A stretch of DNA of 5,254 nucleotides. Origin: Candidatus Methanomarinus sp. HR1 (GTDB lineage: Archaea > Halobacteriota > Methanosarcinia > Methanosarcinales > Methanocomedenaceae). Shown piece by piece: positions 1 through 5,254 of this stretch. Both the position numbers and the translations under genes were made by a program. The notes beneath the pieces were generated by a model. That model worked only from the letters and a program-made list of their open reading frames with translations. It was not told the DNA's origin and did not search any database. How positions within the stretch are numbered: position 1 is the first letter of the stretch; every line of letters begins with the position of its first letter. The stretch lies in the NCBI GenBank assembly GCA_002926195.1, contig MZXQ01000312.1, positions 498-5,751 of the forward strand. The letters are read 5' to 3'.

Positions 1-332
1 CCGGATACCATGCTGATACCCATACGGGTGCCTGTATCTCCGTCGATAATAATACTACCGGTCTCTATGGCTTTTCCACTGCCTCCGAAATATTTAAGAT
101 CAACTCCGAGGCTTGAGGCCAGACGGCTGCCTGGATTGCCTGTTATGTGGACGTCGCCTCCTGATATCAGATGCTCTACCAGGTCCTGGTAAGTATGATC
201 ACTACCTGATTGATCAGGGATGGGTGTGTTTGGTTCAAGTTCCGAGCCTTTGTGCTGCCAGTAGAAATTATAGGTGAAATCGCACAGGCAGCTTACAGGA
301 GATGTGATCTTAAGTGTTAGTGTGTCTGTCAT
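1..332 (-). CDS. GXGXG-domain (FwdC/GltB C-terminal-like) protein, N-terminal part; C-terminus outside window
   Basis: The minus strand is open from an ATG at 332-330 to the left edge, giving 110 codons. It begins MTDTLTLKITSPVSCLCDFT. From about residue 58 it shows regularly spaced glycines in beta-strand-like repeats (GGDVHITGNPG, then YFGGSGKAIETG, then IIIDGDTGTRMG). This is the pattern of the right-handed beta-helix shared by formylmethanofuran dehydrogenase subunit C and the C-terminal domain of glutamate synthase. The separate N-terminal segment with CLC and YNFYWQ differs from canonical FwdC, so I read it as a stand-alone GXGXG protein; archaeal members have sometimes been labelled 'tributyrin esterase', a name I would not trust. 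An in-frame TAA lies three codons upstream, so the ATG is the first possible start. An AGGTGG motif precedes it by 14 nt. The gene lies 27 bp downstream of the ATPase on the same strand. The catalytic or structural role is unknown. Confidence 0.72.
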   Translation of the reverse strand, partial: MTDTLTLKITSPVSCLCDFTYNFYWQHKGSELEPNTPIPDQSGSDHTYQDLVEHLISGGDVHITGNPGSRLASSLGVDLKYFGGSGKAIETGSIIIDGDTGTRMGISMVS

Positions 333-346
333 ATGAATTAATTATT

Positions 347-352
347 CCACCT
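347..352 (-). promoter_or_regulatory. Ribosome-binding site of the GXGXG gene
   Basis: AGGTGG on the minus strand matches the archaeal anti-SD sequence and lies 14 nt upstream of the ATG at 332. This spacing is longer than usual. It sits in the 27-bp gap just after the ATPase stop, so the downstream gene could be read from ATPase transcripts or from a short local promoter. Confidence 0.5.
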
Positions 353-359
353 TATTTAA

Positions 360-1676
360 CTATTTATCTAAATCAAATAACAACCATTTCCACATAGGAA
401 CATATTTTATCTTGAATCCCTTGATCTCTTCTTCACTTTCTAAATCGTCTGTGATTATGAATCCTTCCGTCAATTTGAACTCTTTCATAGCCCGTATCAA
501 TGATCTTATTTCCCTTTCCTTTGTTTCCATACTGGTGATGTTATGACAAACCTGGATCAACTGTACCACTTCCAGGCCTTCCTTCACAACAAAATCAACT
601 TCTCTTTGCTGGTAATCCTTCCAGTAATATATCTCGATCTGCGGATTGAATGACTGTCTTCTTTTCAATTCTACTGCTATGATGTTCTCCATGATCTTGC
701 CGAGATTTTCCGAGAACTTAAAGCCGATAGTATTTGACAGACCAACGTCTGTCGAATATATTTTCCTTTGGGCCTTCTCCTGTTCTTTAAATGAAAATGA
801 GAATTTTTTAAGGAAAAATACCACATTTGCAGTTTCCAGATGAGTTGAGAACCGTTCCACAGTTGTGAGCGGAATATTAAGAAAACCAGAGATTTTATTG
901 AAACTTATTTGAGATGAGATATTTGTGAGGTAGAATTTTGCTATCGTTCTTATCTTTTCCCTTTCACGTATATTGAACCTCTCTATAACATCCCTGACGA
1001 TCATAGTTTCAAAGTAACCAAGAAGTATTCTTTGTTTATCATGGGACAATACAACTTCCGGAAAACCGCCATATTCCCTGTACTCATCAAGCAATTGCTT
1101 TATTACGGTTCGATGTGTAAGGATCTCAATTTCGTTTGCTATTGGCATATTTTTAAATGTCAGGAACTCTTTAAAAGAGAGGGGTTGAACAAAAAACATA
1201 ATGTGTCTTCCGGTCAGCAGAGTCGCAAGTTCAGCACTGAGCAATTTAGATGACGAACCTGATACGATTACCTTAGCCTCGCTCCGCTCATGTACCCCTC
1301 TTGCAAACCGTTCCCACTCCGGGATATTTTGTATCTCATCTAAAAATATGAAAGGTTTGCTTTTCGGTTTTACTTTTTCCAGATAGGTGTTGTAGATATC
1401 TATCATTAATTCAAGATCTCTTTGCCAGAAACGTTCATCCTCAAAATTCACTATAAGGGTGTCAGCATTTTGCTGATCGATCAATTGTCTGGCGATCTGT
1501 TTTATTAGAGTCGACTTCCCGCTTCGCCTAATTCCTGCTATGCAGATTATCTGGTTGGTTTTTGTAATAAGGCTCAAAAGAGTGTTCAGGTATTCTTCCC
1601 TTGTTATTCCTGTATTTATTTCCTTAGCCCAAAAATTCCAGTCTGAAAGGATTTCGATTATTTGATTTTTTTGCAT
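360..1676 (-). CDS. AAA-type ATPase with C-terminal DUF4143 domain
   Basis: A complete 438-residue cytoplasmic protein. Residues 48-56 are a Walker A loop, GIRRSGKST, and 109-114 (FIFLDE) are Walker B with D113-E114. VIVSGSSS (136-143) is a sensor-1-like strand, and LTGR (154-157) and GGFPEV (203-208) are typical of the family. A helix-turn-helix-like stretch lies near 255-280 (SFNKISGFLN..TTVERFSTHL). The C-terminal part (about 305-400) is DUF4143, a PD-(D/E)XK-like fold: STDVGL (308-313), E336 in IIAVELKRR, and EVDFVV (359-364). The usual ExK position reads Q375-V376-C377, which argues against active nuclease function. An in-frame TAA two codons upstream of the ATG fixes the start. There is no SD, and a TATA box centred about 25 nt upstream implies a leaderless mRNA. 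This family is abundant and scattered in archaea, often in variable regions; the cellular role is not established. The gene stands alone, divergent from trm5, and is visibly more AT-rich than its neighbours, which suggests acquisition. Confidence 0.9.
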   Translation of the reverse strand: MQKNQIIEILSDWNFWAKEINTGITREEYLNTLLSLITKTNQIICIAGIRRSGKSTLIKQIARQLIDQQNADTLIVNFEDERFWQRDLELMIDIYNTYLEKVKPKSKPFIFLDEIQNIPEWERFARGVHERSEAKVIVSGSSSKLLSAELATLLTGRHIMFFVQPLSFKEFLTFKNMPIANEIEILTHRTVIKQLLDEYREYGGFPEVVLSHDKQRILLGYFETMIVRDVIERFNIREREKIRTIAKFYLTNISSQISFNKISGFLNIPLTTVERFSTHLETANVVFFLKKFSFSFKEQEKAQRKIYSTDVGLSNTIGFKFSENLGKIMENIIAVELKRRQSFNPQIEIYYWKDYQQREVDFVVKEGLEVVQLIQVCHNITSMETKEREIRSLIRAMKEFKLTEGFIITDDLESEEEIKGFKIKYVPMWKWLLFDLDK

Positions 1677-1688
1677 AATTTACTATTA

Positions 1689-1784
1689 TGTAGGTTAAAT
1701 ATTTAAGTTTTTAGTTTACATGTGGGTTAAAAATCATGTTTTTTGATTTATTTGTGGATTAAAAATATAGATTTTTAATAGTAT
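1689..1784. repeat. Three tandem imperfect 32-bp repeats, candidate operator of the ATPase gene
   Basis: Copies start at 1689, 1721 and 1753, exactly 32 bp apart. Each begins with a 14-bp core: TGTAGGTTAAATAT, TGTGGGTTAAAAAT and TGTGGATTAAAAAT. Copies 1 and 2 match at 12 of 14 core positions, and copies 2 and 3 at 13 of 14. The remainder of each unit is AT-rich and more diverged, with a T-tract at unit positions 20-24 in all three. Each core runs into a palindromic AT segment, perfect in copy 1 (TTAAATATTTAA, 1695-1706) and in copy 3 (TTAAAAAT/ATTTTTAA arms, 1759-1778). Spacing of about three helical turns would put all copies on one face of the DNA. Copy 1 overlaps the ATPase TATA box, so protein binding there would block transcription. 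The binding protein is not identified. Confidence 0.75.
1695..1706 (-). promoter_or_regulatory. TATA box (BRE/TATA) of the ATPase gene
   Basis: The palindrome TTAAATATTTAA is centred about 25 nt upstream of the ATPase ATG (1676). Archaeal TATA boxes lie about 26 nt before the transcription start, so the transcript would begin at or next to the A of the ATG. That fits the absence of any SD sequence. The box is embedded in the first copy of the 32-bp repeat. Confidence 0.55.
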
Positions 1785-1789
1785 ATAAT
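1781..1789 (+). promoter_or_regulatory. Candidate TATA box of trm5
   Basis: GTATATAAT directly follows the repeat array. Its centre (about 1785) places a transcription start near 1811, exactly where the leader hairpins begin. A second AT-rich candidate (TAATATAC, about 1797-1804) would give a start near 1826. The assignment rests on position and composition only. Confidence 0.35.
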
Positions 1790-1810
1790 CTGTAAGATAA
1801 TATACTCAAG

Positions 1811-1858
1811 AAAATCCGACCGAAGGGAGGATTTTGTTCTAGTCGCTGACCTAAATCC
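1811..1858 (+). other. Two mutually exclusive hairpins in the presumed trm5 5' leader
   Basis: Hairpin A pairs AAAATCC (1811-1817) with GGATTTT (1829-1835). Inside it are GA/GA, a possible tandem sheared pair, and a CC/GG step closing a GAA loop. Hairpin B pairs GGATT (1829-1833) with AATCC (1854-1858) and contains an inner stem TAGTC/GACCTA with one bulge and a GCT loop. Both need the same GGATT strand, so they cannot form together. No function is assigned. The region ends 29 nt before the trm5 start. Confidence 0.4.
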
Positions 1859-1887
1859 TTTTATCATACCAGGATATTCTATGACAC

Positions 1888-2970
1888 ATGAGACTATGGG
1901 CTGTCAAAGTACCAAGATCAATGGCAGAACATGTGCGCAGGCGTCTGCTTATAGCTGGTCTGATACATCCTGATGTAAAGATATGCCAAAATGGCCAATT
2001 TATTCTAATCCCGGTAATAAAAAAACCGGATATGTCTCTATTGAATGATAATATTGATAATGCCAATAATACTGATAACACAACCATTATCGAATCTGAC
2101 TTTGAACCCGGGCATCACAACAACAGGCCATCTTTAGAGGACGAACTGGGTTTTTCTCCTGCATATGATGTTATAGGGGACATAGCCCTTATTGATATGG
2201 ATGACCAGGACGCCGGGAAGATCGCAAGTGCCTTAATATTATGCAAAAAAAATATTAAGGTCGTATTAGGAACTGCAGGTCCTGTATCGGGCGAATTCAG
2301 GACCAGGGATCTTGTTATACTGGCTGGTGAACACAGGACGCATACTATTCATACTGAGTTTGGATGCCGCTATAAACTTGATCTCTCCCTTGTTTATTTT
2401 TCACATAGGCTGGGTACGGAACGAAAACGGGTGGCAGACACTGTCAAGTCACAACAGAAAATAGTAGACCTGTTTGCCGGAGTTGGACCTTTTAGCATCC
2501 TTATTGCAAAGAGCGTTCCCGGGACCAGTGTAGTGGCAGTAGATAAGAACCCAAAAGCTGTACAGTTCTTAAAAGAGAATATAAGGTTAAACCGACTTGA
2601 TAATGTTGTAGTAGTAGAAGATGACGCCAGACAAGCTGCTTATAAATTAAGGCATTGTGCAGACCATGTTATTATGAACCTGCCCCATTCTTCCAGGGAG
2701 TTTCTTAATAGTGGTATGATGGTAGTAAAAAACGGCGGTCTTGTACATTTCTATGATATTACTCCCGAAGATGACCTTTACAGAACTTCATGGGAGATCA
2801 TACAGGATACGGCAATTAGTATCGGAAGAAAGGTCGAATGTGTAGAAAAAAGAATTGTAAGGTCTTATGCACCACATCAGTATAATGTGTACATAAGATT
2901 TCGTCTCATTGATCTGAATATGCGGGGGAAGGGATTCGAACCCTCGTACTCCTGCGAGATAGCGCCCTGA
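1888..2970 (+). CDS. trm5: tRNA (guanine(37)-N1)-methyltransferase, Trm5 family
   Basis: This enzyme transfers a methyl group from S-adenosylmethionine to N1 of G37 in tRNAs with G36-G37, which prevents +1 frameshifting. Residues 1-45 form the small N-terminal D1-like domain (MRLWAVKVPR..). Residues 46-80 are an Asn/Asp-rich linker. From 90 on comes the D2/D3 Rossmann-type catalytic part. GEFRTRDLVILAGE (135-148) and HRLGTER (173-179) include likely equivalents of the catalytic Arg and of the general-base Glu of the Methanocaldococcus enzyme (R138 and E178 here). VDLFAGVGPFSI (193-204) is the SAM loop, D219 of VDKNP likely binds the cofactor, NLP (264-266) is motif IV, and VRSYAPHQYNVYIRF (324-338) is the family C-terminus. 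A TGA at 1882-1884 makes the ATG at 1888 the earliest start; AGGA at 1871 is a modest SD. The last 16 residues are antisense tRNA sequence and not part of the family. Confidence 0.93.
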   Translation: MRLWAVKVPRSMAEHVRRRLLIAGLIHPDVKICQNGQFILIPVIKKPDMSLLNDNIDNANNTDNTTIIESDFEPGHHNNRPSLEDELGFSPAYDVIGDIALIDMDDQDAGKIASALILCKKNIKVVLGTAGPVSGEFRTRDLVILAGEHRTHTIHTEFGCRYKLDLSLVYFSHRLGTERKRVADTVKSQQKIVDLFAGVGPFSILIAKSVPGTSVVAVDKNPKAVQFLKENIRLNRLDNVVVVEDDARQAAYKLRHCADHVIMNLPHSSREFLNSGMMVVKNGGLVHFYDITPEDDLYRTSWEIIQDTAISIGRKVECVEKRIVRSYAPHQYNVYIRFRLIDLNMRGKGFEPSYSCEIAP

Positions 2971-3005
2971 ACGCTACGCCTTTGACCTGGCTGGGCAACC
3001 CCCGC
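2921..3005 (-). tRNA. tRNA-Leu (anticodon CAG), class II
   Basis: The 85-nt cloverleaf starts at 3005. The acceptor arm GCGGGGG pairs with CCCCCGC, and the discriminator is A (2921). U8-U9 follow, then a D stem GCC/GGC with GG in the loop. The anticodon stem TAGCG/CGCTA is perfect, with loop TTCAGGG (2971-2965), giving anticodon CAG and G37. The long variable arm has a CTC/GAG stem, as expected for leucine. The T arm is GAGGG-TTCGAAT-CCCTT with one G-U pair. CCA is not encoded and there is no intron. It reads CUG codons. The 3' 50 nt lie antisense to the end of trm5. It lies 78 nt downstream of argF on the same strand and may have its own promoter. Confidence 0.97.
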
Positions 3006-3034
3006 ATAGGGATAAATACCTGATATACTGCGAC

Positions 3035-3042
3035 CTCATAAA
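3035..3042 (-). promoter_or_regulatory. Candidate TATA box of tRNA-Leu
   Basis: CTTTATGA on the minus strand is centred about 33 nt upstream of the mature tRNA 5' end. That would place the transcription start roughly 8 nt before it, leaving a short leader for RNase P. A closer TATATC (about 3022-3027) would start inside the tRNA and is less suitable. Read-through from argF is also possible, since I see no strong T-run terminator in 3006-3083. Confidence 0.3.
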
Positions 3043-3083
3043 GAGATGCTTATCAGTATGGCTGTGAATTATACTAATATGAT

Positions 3084-4004
3084 TTAAACCTTTACATTAG
3101 GCACAAGCAGCCTGGTTAGTATTGCTTTAGTAGCATGCAGTCTATTCTCGGCCTGATTGAGTACTGCAGACTGGGGGCCGGTAAGTACTTCGCTTGTGAT
3201 CTCCTCACCTCTATGTGCGGGAAGACAATGCATTATCATACAACTTTCCTTAGCAAAGCTTACCAGTGCATCGTTGATCTGATACGGCCACAGATCACGC
3301 AATCTCTCTTCTTTCTCTTCCTCATCACCCATGGACACCCAAACATCAGTGTATATAATATCGGCATTCTCTACTGCATTTTCAGGTTCGTGAATCACCT
3401 CCACATCCGCACCCATATTCACGGCTTTAGTAAGTATATCAGAATTAGGTCCATACCCTACCGGGCAGGCAACACGCATTTGCATGCCTGTAATTGCTGC
3501 AGCAAGGATTGCGGAATTACATACATTATTACCATCCCCCACCCATGCGAACTTCAAACCTTTAAGAGTTCCTTTATATTCCCGTATAGTCAGAAGATCG
3601 GCTAACAGCTGGCAGGGATGTTCCAGATCGGATAATCCATTGATCACAGGTACAGTTGAGAACTGAGCCAGTATCTCCAATGTACTGTGCTTATAAACCC
3701 TTGCCATTATGCCATGAATATACCGTGACATCACCTGTGCAGTATCACTTATAGTCTCTCCTCTTCCAAGCTGAAGGTCACGGGAATGTAAATTCAATAC
3801 ATGACCGCCCAGTTCGTTCATGGCAACCTCAAAGGATATCCTGGTCCTGGTGGATGATTTCTCAAAGATCATTGCCAGGCTTTTCGGTTTTAGTGTTTCT
3901 ACAACAATACCTTTAGCTCTTTTAGCTTTCAGGTCTTCTGCCATATCAAGTAATTCAATGATGTCATCAAATGAAAGATCACTTAGTGATAATAGATTAT
4001 TCAA
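3084..4004 (-). CDS. argF: Ornithine carbamoyltransferase
   Basis: The enzyme makes citrulline from ornithine and carbamoyl phosphate in arginine biosynthesis; it is cytoplasmic and usually trimeric or a multiple of trimers. Counting from the TTG start (306 residues), STRTR (51-55) is the carbamoyl-phosphate loop and HPCQ (129-132) its partner. VGDGNNVCNS (155-164) and DVWVSMG (220-226) follow; the SMG loop is the ornithine-binding signature that separates this enzyme from aspartate carbamoyltransferase. HCLPAHRG (259-266) carries the catalytic Cys, and QAENRLHA marks the C-terminus. A GTG at 4013 would add three residues and overlap the purD stop. I prefer TTG because AGAGGGTGATC lies at proper distance before it, and because MNNLLSLSDLS matches the MKHLLS-type start that I recall for archaeal homologues. 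Its ribosome-binding site lies within the end of purD, so the two are probably cotranscribed and coupled. Confidence 0.93.
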   Translation of the reverse strand: MNNLLSLSDLSFDDIIELLDMAEDLKAKRAKGIVVETLKPKSLAMIFEKSSTRTRISFEVAMNELGGHVLNLHSRDLQLGRGETISDTAQVMSRYIHGIMARVYKHSTLEILAQFSTVPVINGLSDLEHPCQLLADLLTIREYKGTLKGLKFAWVGDGNNVCNSAILAAAITGMQMRVACPVGYGPNSDILTKAVNMGADVEVIHEPENAVENADIIYTDVWVSMGDEEEKEERLRDLWPYQINDALVSFAKESCMIMHCLPAHRGEEITSEVLTGPQSAVLNQAENRLHATKAILTRLLVPNVKV

Positions 4005-4007
4005 AAA

Positions 4008-4018
4008 GATCACCCTCT
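4008..4018 (-). promoter_or_regulatory. Ribosome-binding site of argF, inside the 3' end of purD
   Basis: AGAGGGTGATC matches 9 of 11 bases of the archaeal consensus AGGAGGTGATC. It spans the last two codons and the TGA stop of purD. GGTG (4014-4011) is 6 nt before the TTG at 4004-4002, good spacing for that start. For the GTG at 4013 it would be too close to work as an SD, which is why I moved the argF start. Confidence 0.6.
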
Positions 4019-5254
4019 AAGAGATTGCATATGATCAATCCGCTTTTGTATCAACAACTGTTTACCGATATCTTGCCTGCACTCCAGCGGTCCTTTGATA
4101 TTCGTAAGTGCCGCCTGAGCGATCTTCTCAGCTTCCTGTATACTATCTGCAATCCCTACAACTGCCGCTGCTCTTGAACCTGTAGTATATACCACTCCTT
4201 CCTTTTCATAGACACTTGAATAGAACAGTATTGCATCCCCCATATCACCTACTTCAATAGGAGCATCCTTTACCGGATCTTCCGGATATCCGGCTGGTAC
4301 GCAATATTTACATACCGTTGCCTTTGATGAGAATCGCACATCTACAGTATCAAGTGTTTGCGTGGTCATTGCTTCTATAATGTCAATAATATCAGTCTCA
4401 AGCAGCGGTAGAATATTCATTACTTCCGGGTCTCCGAACCTTGCGTTGAATTCTATTACTTTTATCCCTCCGGTAGTAAGGATGAACTGGCCATATAAAA
4501 TTCCGCGATATTCTTCCATGGTCTCTTCCTTGATCTTACGTACTACCTGTTCCATGATCTCTTTAGCTTGAGTGTAGTCACTTTCGATCATGAACGGCAG
4601 TAAATAACCTGCATCATTATACGATCCCATGCCGCCGGTATTCGGACCAAGATCACCTTCATATGCCCGTTTATGATCCTGTACTGACGGAGCAAATGCC
4701 AGATGTTTACCATCTACGAATGCCTGGATCGTCACTTCCTCACCTTTGAGGTTCTCTTCAATAACTATAACATCACTTTTAAGTAGCTCACTGGCATATG
4801 CCTTAGCAGCATCCTTATCCGGAAGCTGGTCCCCCATGACCTTGACCCCTTTTCCACCTGTCAGACCGGCAGGTTTAACAGCCACATCTCCCAGTTCTTC
4901 TATATATTGATGTGCTTCATTTTCTTCTTGTTTGTTGAATATTCCAAATGCAGGAAGACCGGATATATTATTTCTTTCCATGAATTTGCGTGTCCATGCT
5001 TTATCAAACTCAAGCTTTGCAGCCAGACGTTTAGGTCCAATAGCAGGTATGCCTGCATTCTCAAGGGCATCAGCCAGTCCCACGGCAAGTGGTGCTTCCG
5101 GGCCGATTATAGCAATATCAATTCCGATCCTGGTAGCGTATTGTACGATTATTTCAATTTCAACTTCACTATTAATAAGAAGATCATTACATAAATTAGC
5201 AATACCTGGATTCTTCTTTGACATCACTGCATAAAGTTGATACGGACGTTCACT
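4010..5254 (-). CDS. purD: Phosphoribosylamine-glycine ligase (GAR synthetase), N-terminus outside window
   Basis: This is the ATP-grasp enzyme that joins glycine to phosphoribosylamine in the second step of purine synthesis. The frame stays open to the right edge, giving 414 codons that begin SERPYQLYAVMSKKNPG. The text before MSKK is normal PurD sequence, so the internal ATG/GTG codons at 5222-5227 are not the start; about 20-25 residues, including the N-terminal nucleotide-loop strand, are missing. Numbered from the edge, IGPEAPL (50-56) belongs to the N-terminal domain. KPAGLTGGKGV (127-137) is the ATP-grasp glycine loop, EGDLGPNTGGMGS (199-211) is the PurD signature, and NARFGDPE (270-277) contains the metal-binding Glu/Asn region. 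The C-terminal domain follows (PAGYP, TTGSRAAAVVG). The length fits a full-size archaeal PurD, with no frameshift. It is upstream of argF with only a few bases between the coding regions. Confidence 0.95.
   Translation of the reverse strand, partial: SERPYQLYAVMSKKNPGIANLCNDLLINSEVEIEIIVQYATRIGIDIAIIGPEAPLAVGLADALENAGIPAIGPKRLAAKLEFDKAWTRKFMERNNISGLPAFGIFNKQEENEAHQYIEELGDVAVKPAGLTGGKGVKVMGDQLPDKDAAKAYASELLKSDVIVIEENLKGEEVTIQAFVDGKHLAFAPSVQDHKRAYEGDLGPNTGGMGSYNDAGYLLPFMIESDYTQAKEIMEQVVRKIKEETMEEYRGILYGQFILTTGGIKVIEFNARFGDPEVMNILPLLETDIIDIIEAMTTQTLDTVDVRFSSKATVCKYCVPAGYPEDPVKDAPIEVGDMGDAILFYSSVYEKEGVVYTTGSRAAAVVGIADSIQEAEKIAQAALTNIKGPLECRQDIGKQLLIQKRIDHMQSLRG

Noticed and set aside
10..192. Plus-strand 60-codon ORF near the left edge
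   Set aside because: The minus-strand frame here has the GXGXG glycine pattern and a continuous reading frame from 332 to 1; the plus ORF is low-complexity Pro/Leu/Arg shadow.
1689..1784. Repeat array as a mini CRISPR
   Set aside because: The period is only 32 bp, with no separate spacers between conserved repeats; units are imperfect and tandem, and no cas genes are near.
1811..1835. Hairpin followed by TTTT as an intrinsic terminator
   Set aside because: No plus-strand gene lies upstream to be terminated, and on the minus strand it precedes the ATPase promoter; a leader structure is the simpler reading.
1851..2087. Minus-strand 78-codon ORF with a hydrophobic stretch overlapping the trm5 5' end
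   Set aside because: It is antisense to the conserved N-terminal domain of Trm5 and has no independent support.
2921..3005. tRNA-Leu 3' end as an attachment site of an integrated element
   Set aside because: I found no second copy of the tRNA 3' sequence in the window, and no integrase gene; both flanks are housekeeping genes.
3135..3605. Long plus-strand ORF of 156 codons opposite argF
   Set aside because: It lies wholly antisense to the well-supported argF, has a Cys/His/Ile-rich composition without recognisable motifs, and has no SD or promoter that I can see.
4907..5234. Plus-strand ORFs of about 95-100 codons opposite purD
   Set aside because: They are shadows of purD, whose frame is continuous and carries family motifs through this stretch.

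Overview
The window looks like chromosomal DNA from a euryarchaeon, most likely a Methanosarcinales-type methanogen or methane-oxidising relative. The reasons are an archaeal Trm5-type tRNA methyltransferase, archaeal-style TATA boxes and one apparently leaderless gene, a class II tRNA-Leu without encoded CCA, a Shine-Dalgarno (SD) sequence close to the archaeal consensus AGGAGGTGATC, and a GXGXG-domain protein of a kind I associate with methanogens. The lineage is inferred from protein resemblance only; no search was run.

Layout. Positions 1-332 (minus) hold the N-terminal 110 residues of a GXGXG beta-helix protein (FwdC / glutamate-synthase C-terminal type) that runs off the left edge. Positions 360-1676 (minus) encode a complete AAA-type ATPase with a C-terminal DUF4143 domain, a family typical of mobile or accessory archaeal genes. 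Its 211-bp intergenic region, shared with the divergent trm5, holds three tandem 32-bp AT-rich repeats (1689-1784). The gene-proximal copy coincides with the ATPase TATA box, so the array looks like an operator. Next to it, on the trm5 side, lie a candidate plus-strand TATA box and two mutually exclusive hairpins (1811-1858). Positions 1888-2970 (plus) encode Trm5, the tRNA (guanine37-N1)-methyltransferase.

The 3' end of trm5 runs 50 nt into a convergent tRNA-Leu(CAG) gene (2921-3005, minus). The last 16 residues of Trm5 are antisense tRNA sequence, and its TGA stop is the complement of U33-C34-A35 of the anticodon loop. This tRNA has G36-G37 and is an expected substrate of the enzyme.

Upstream of the tRNA, on the same strand, is a tight purD-argF pair: glycinamide ribonucleotide synthetase (4010-5254, N-terminus outside the window) and ornithine carbamoyltransferase (3084-4004). 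The argF ribosome-binding site is built into the last codons and stop of purD, which suggests translational coupling; the argF start is probably a TTG rather than the overlapping GTG.

Most of the window is housekeeping (purine and arginine biosynthesis, tRNA modification). The unusual parts are the repeat-controlled ATPase and the trm5/tRNA overlap. I found no CRISPR array, IS element or obvious new multi-gene system.
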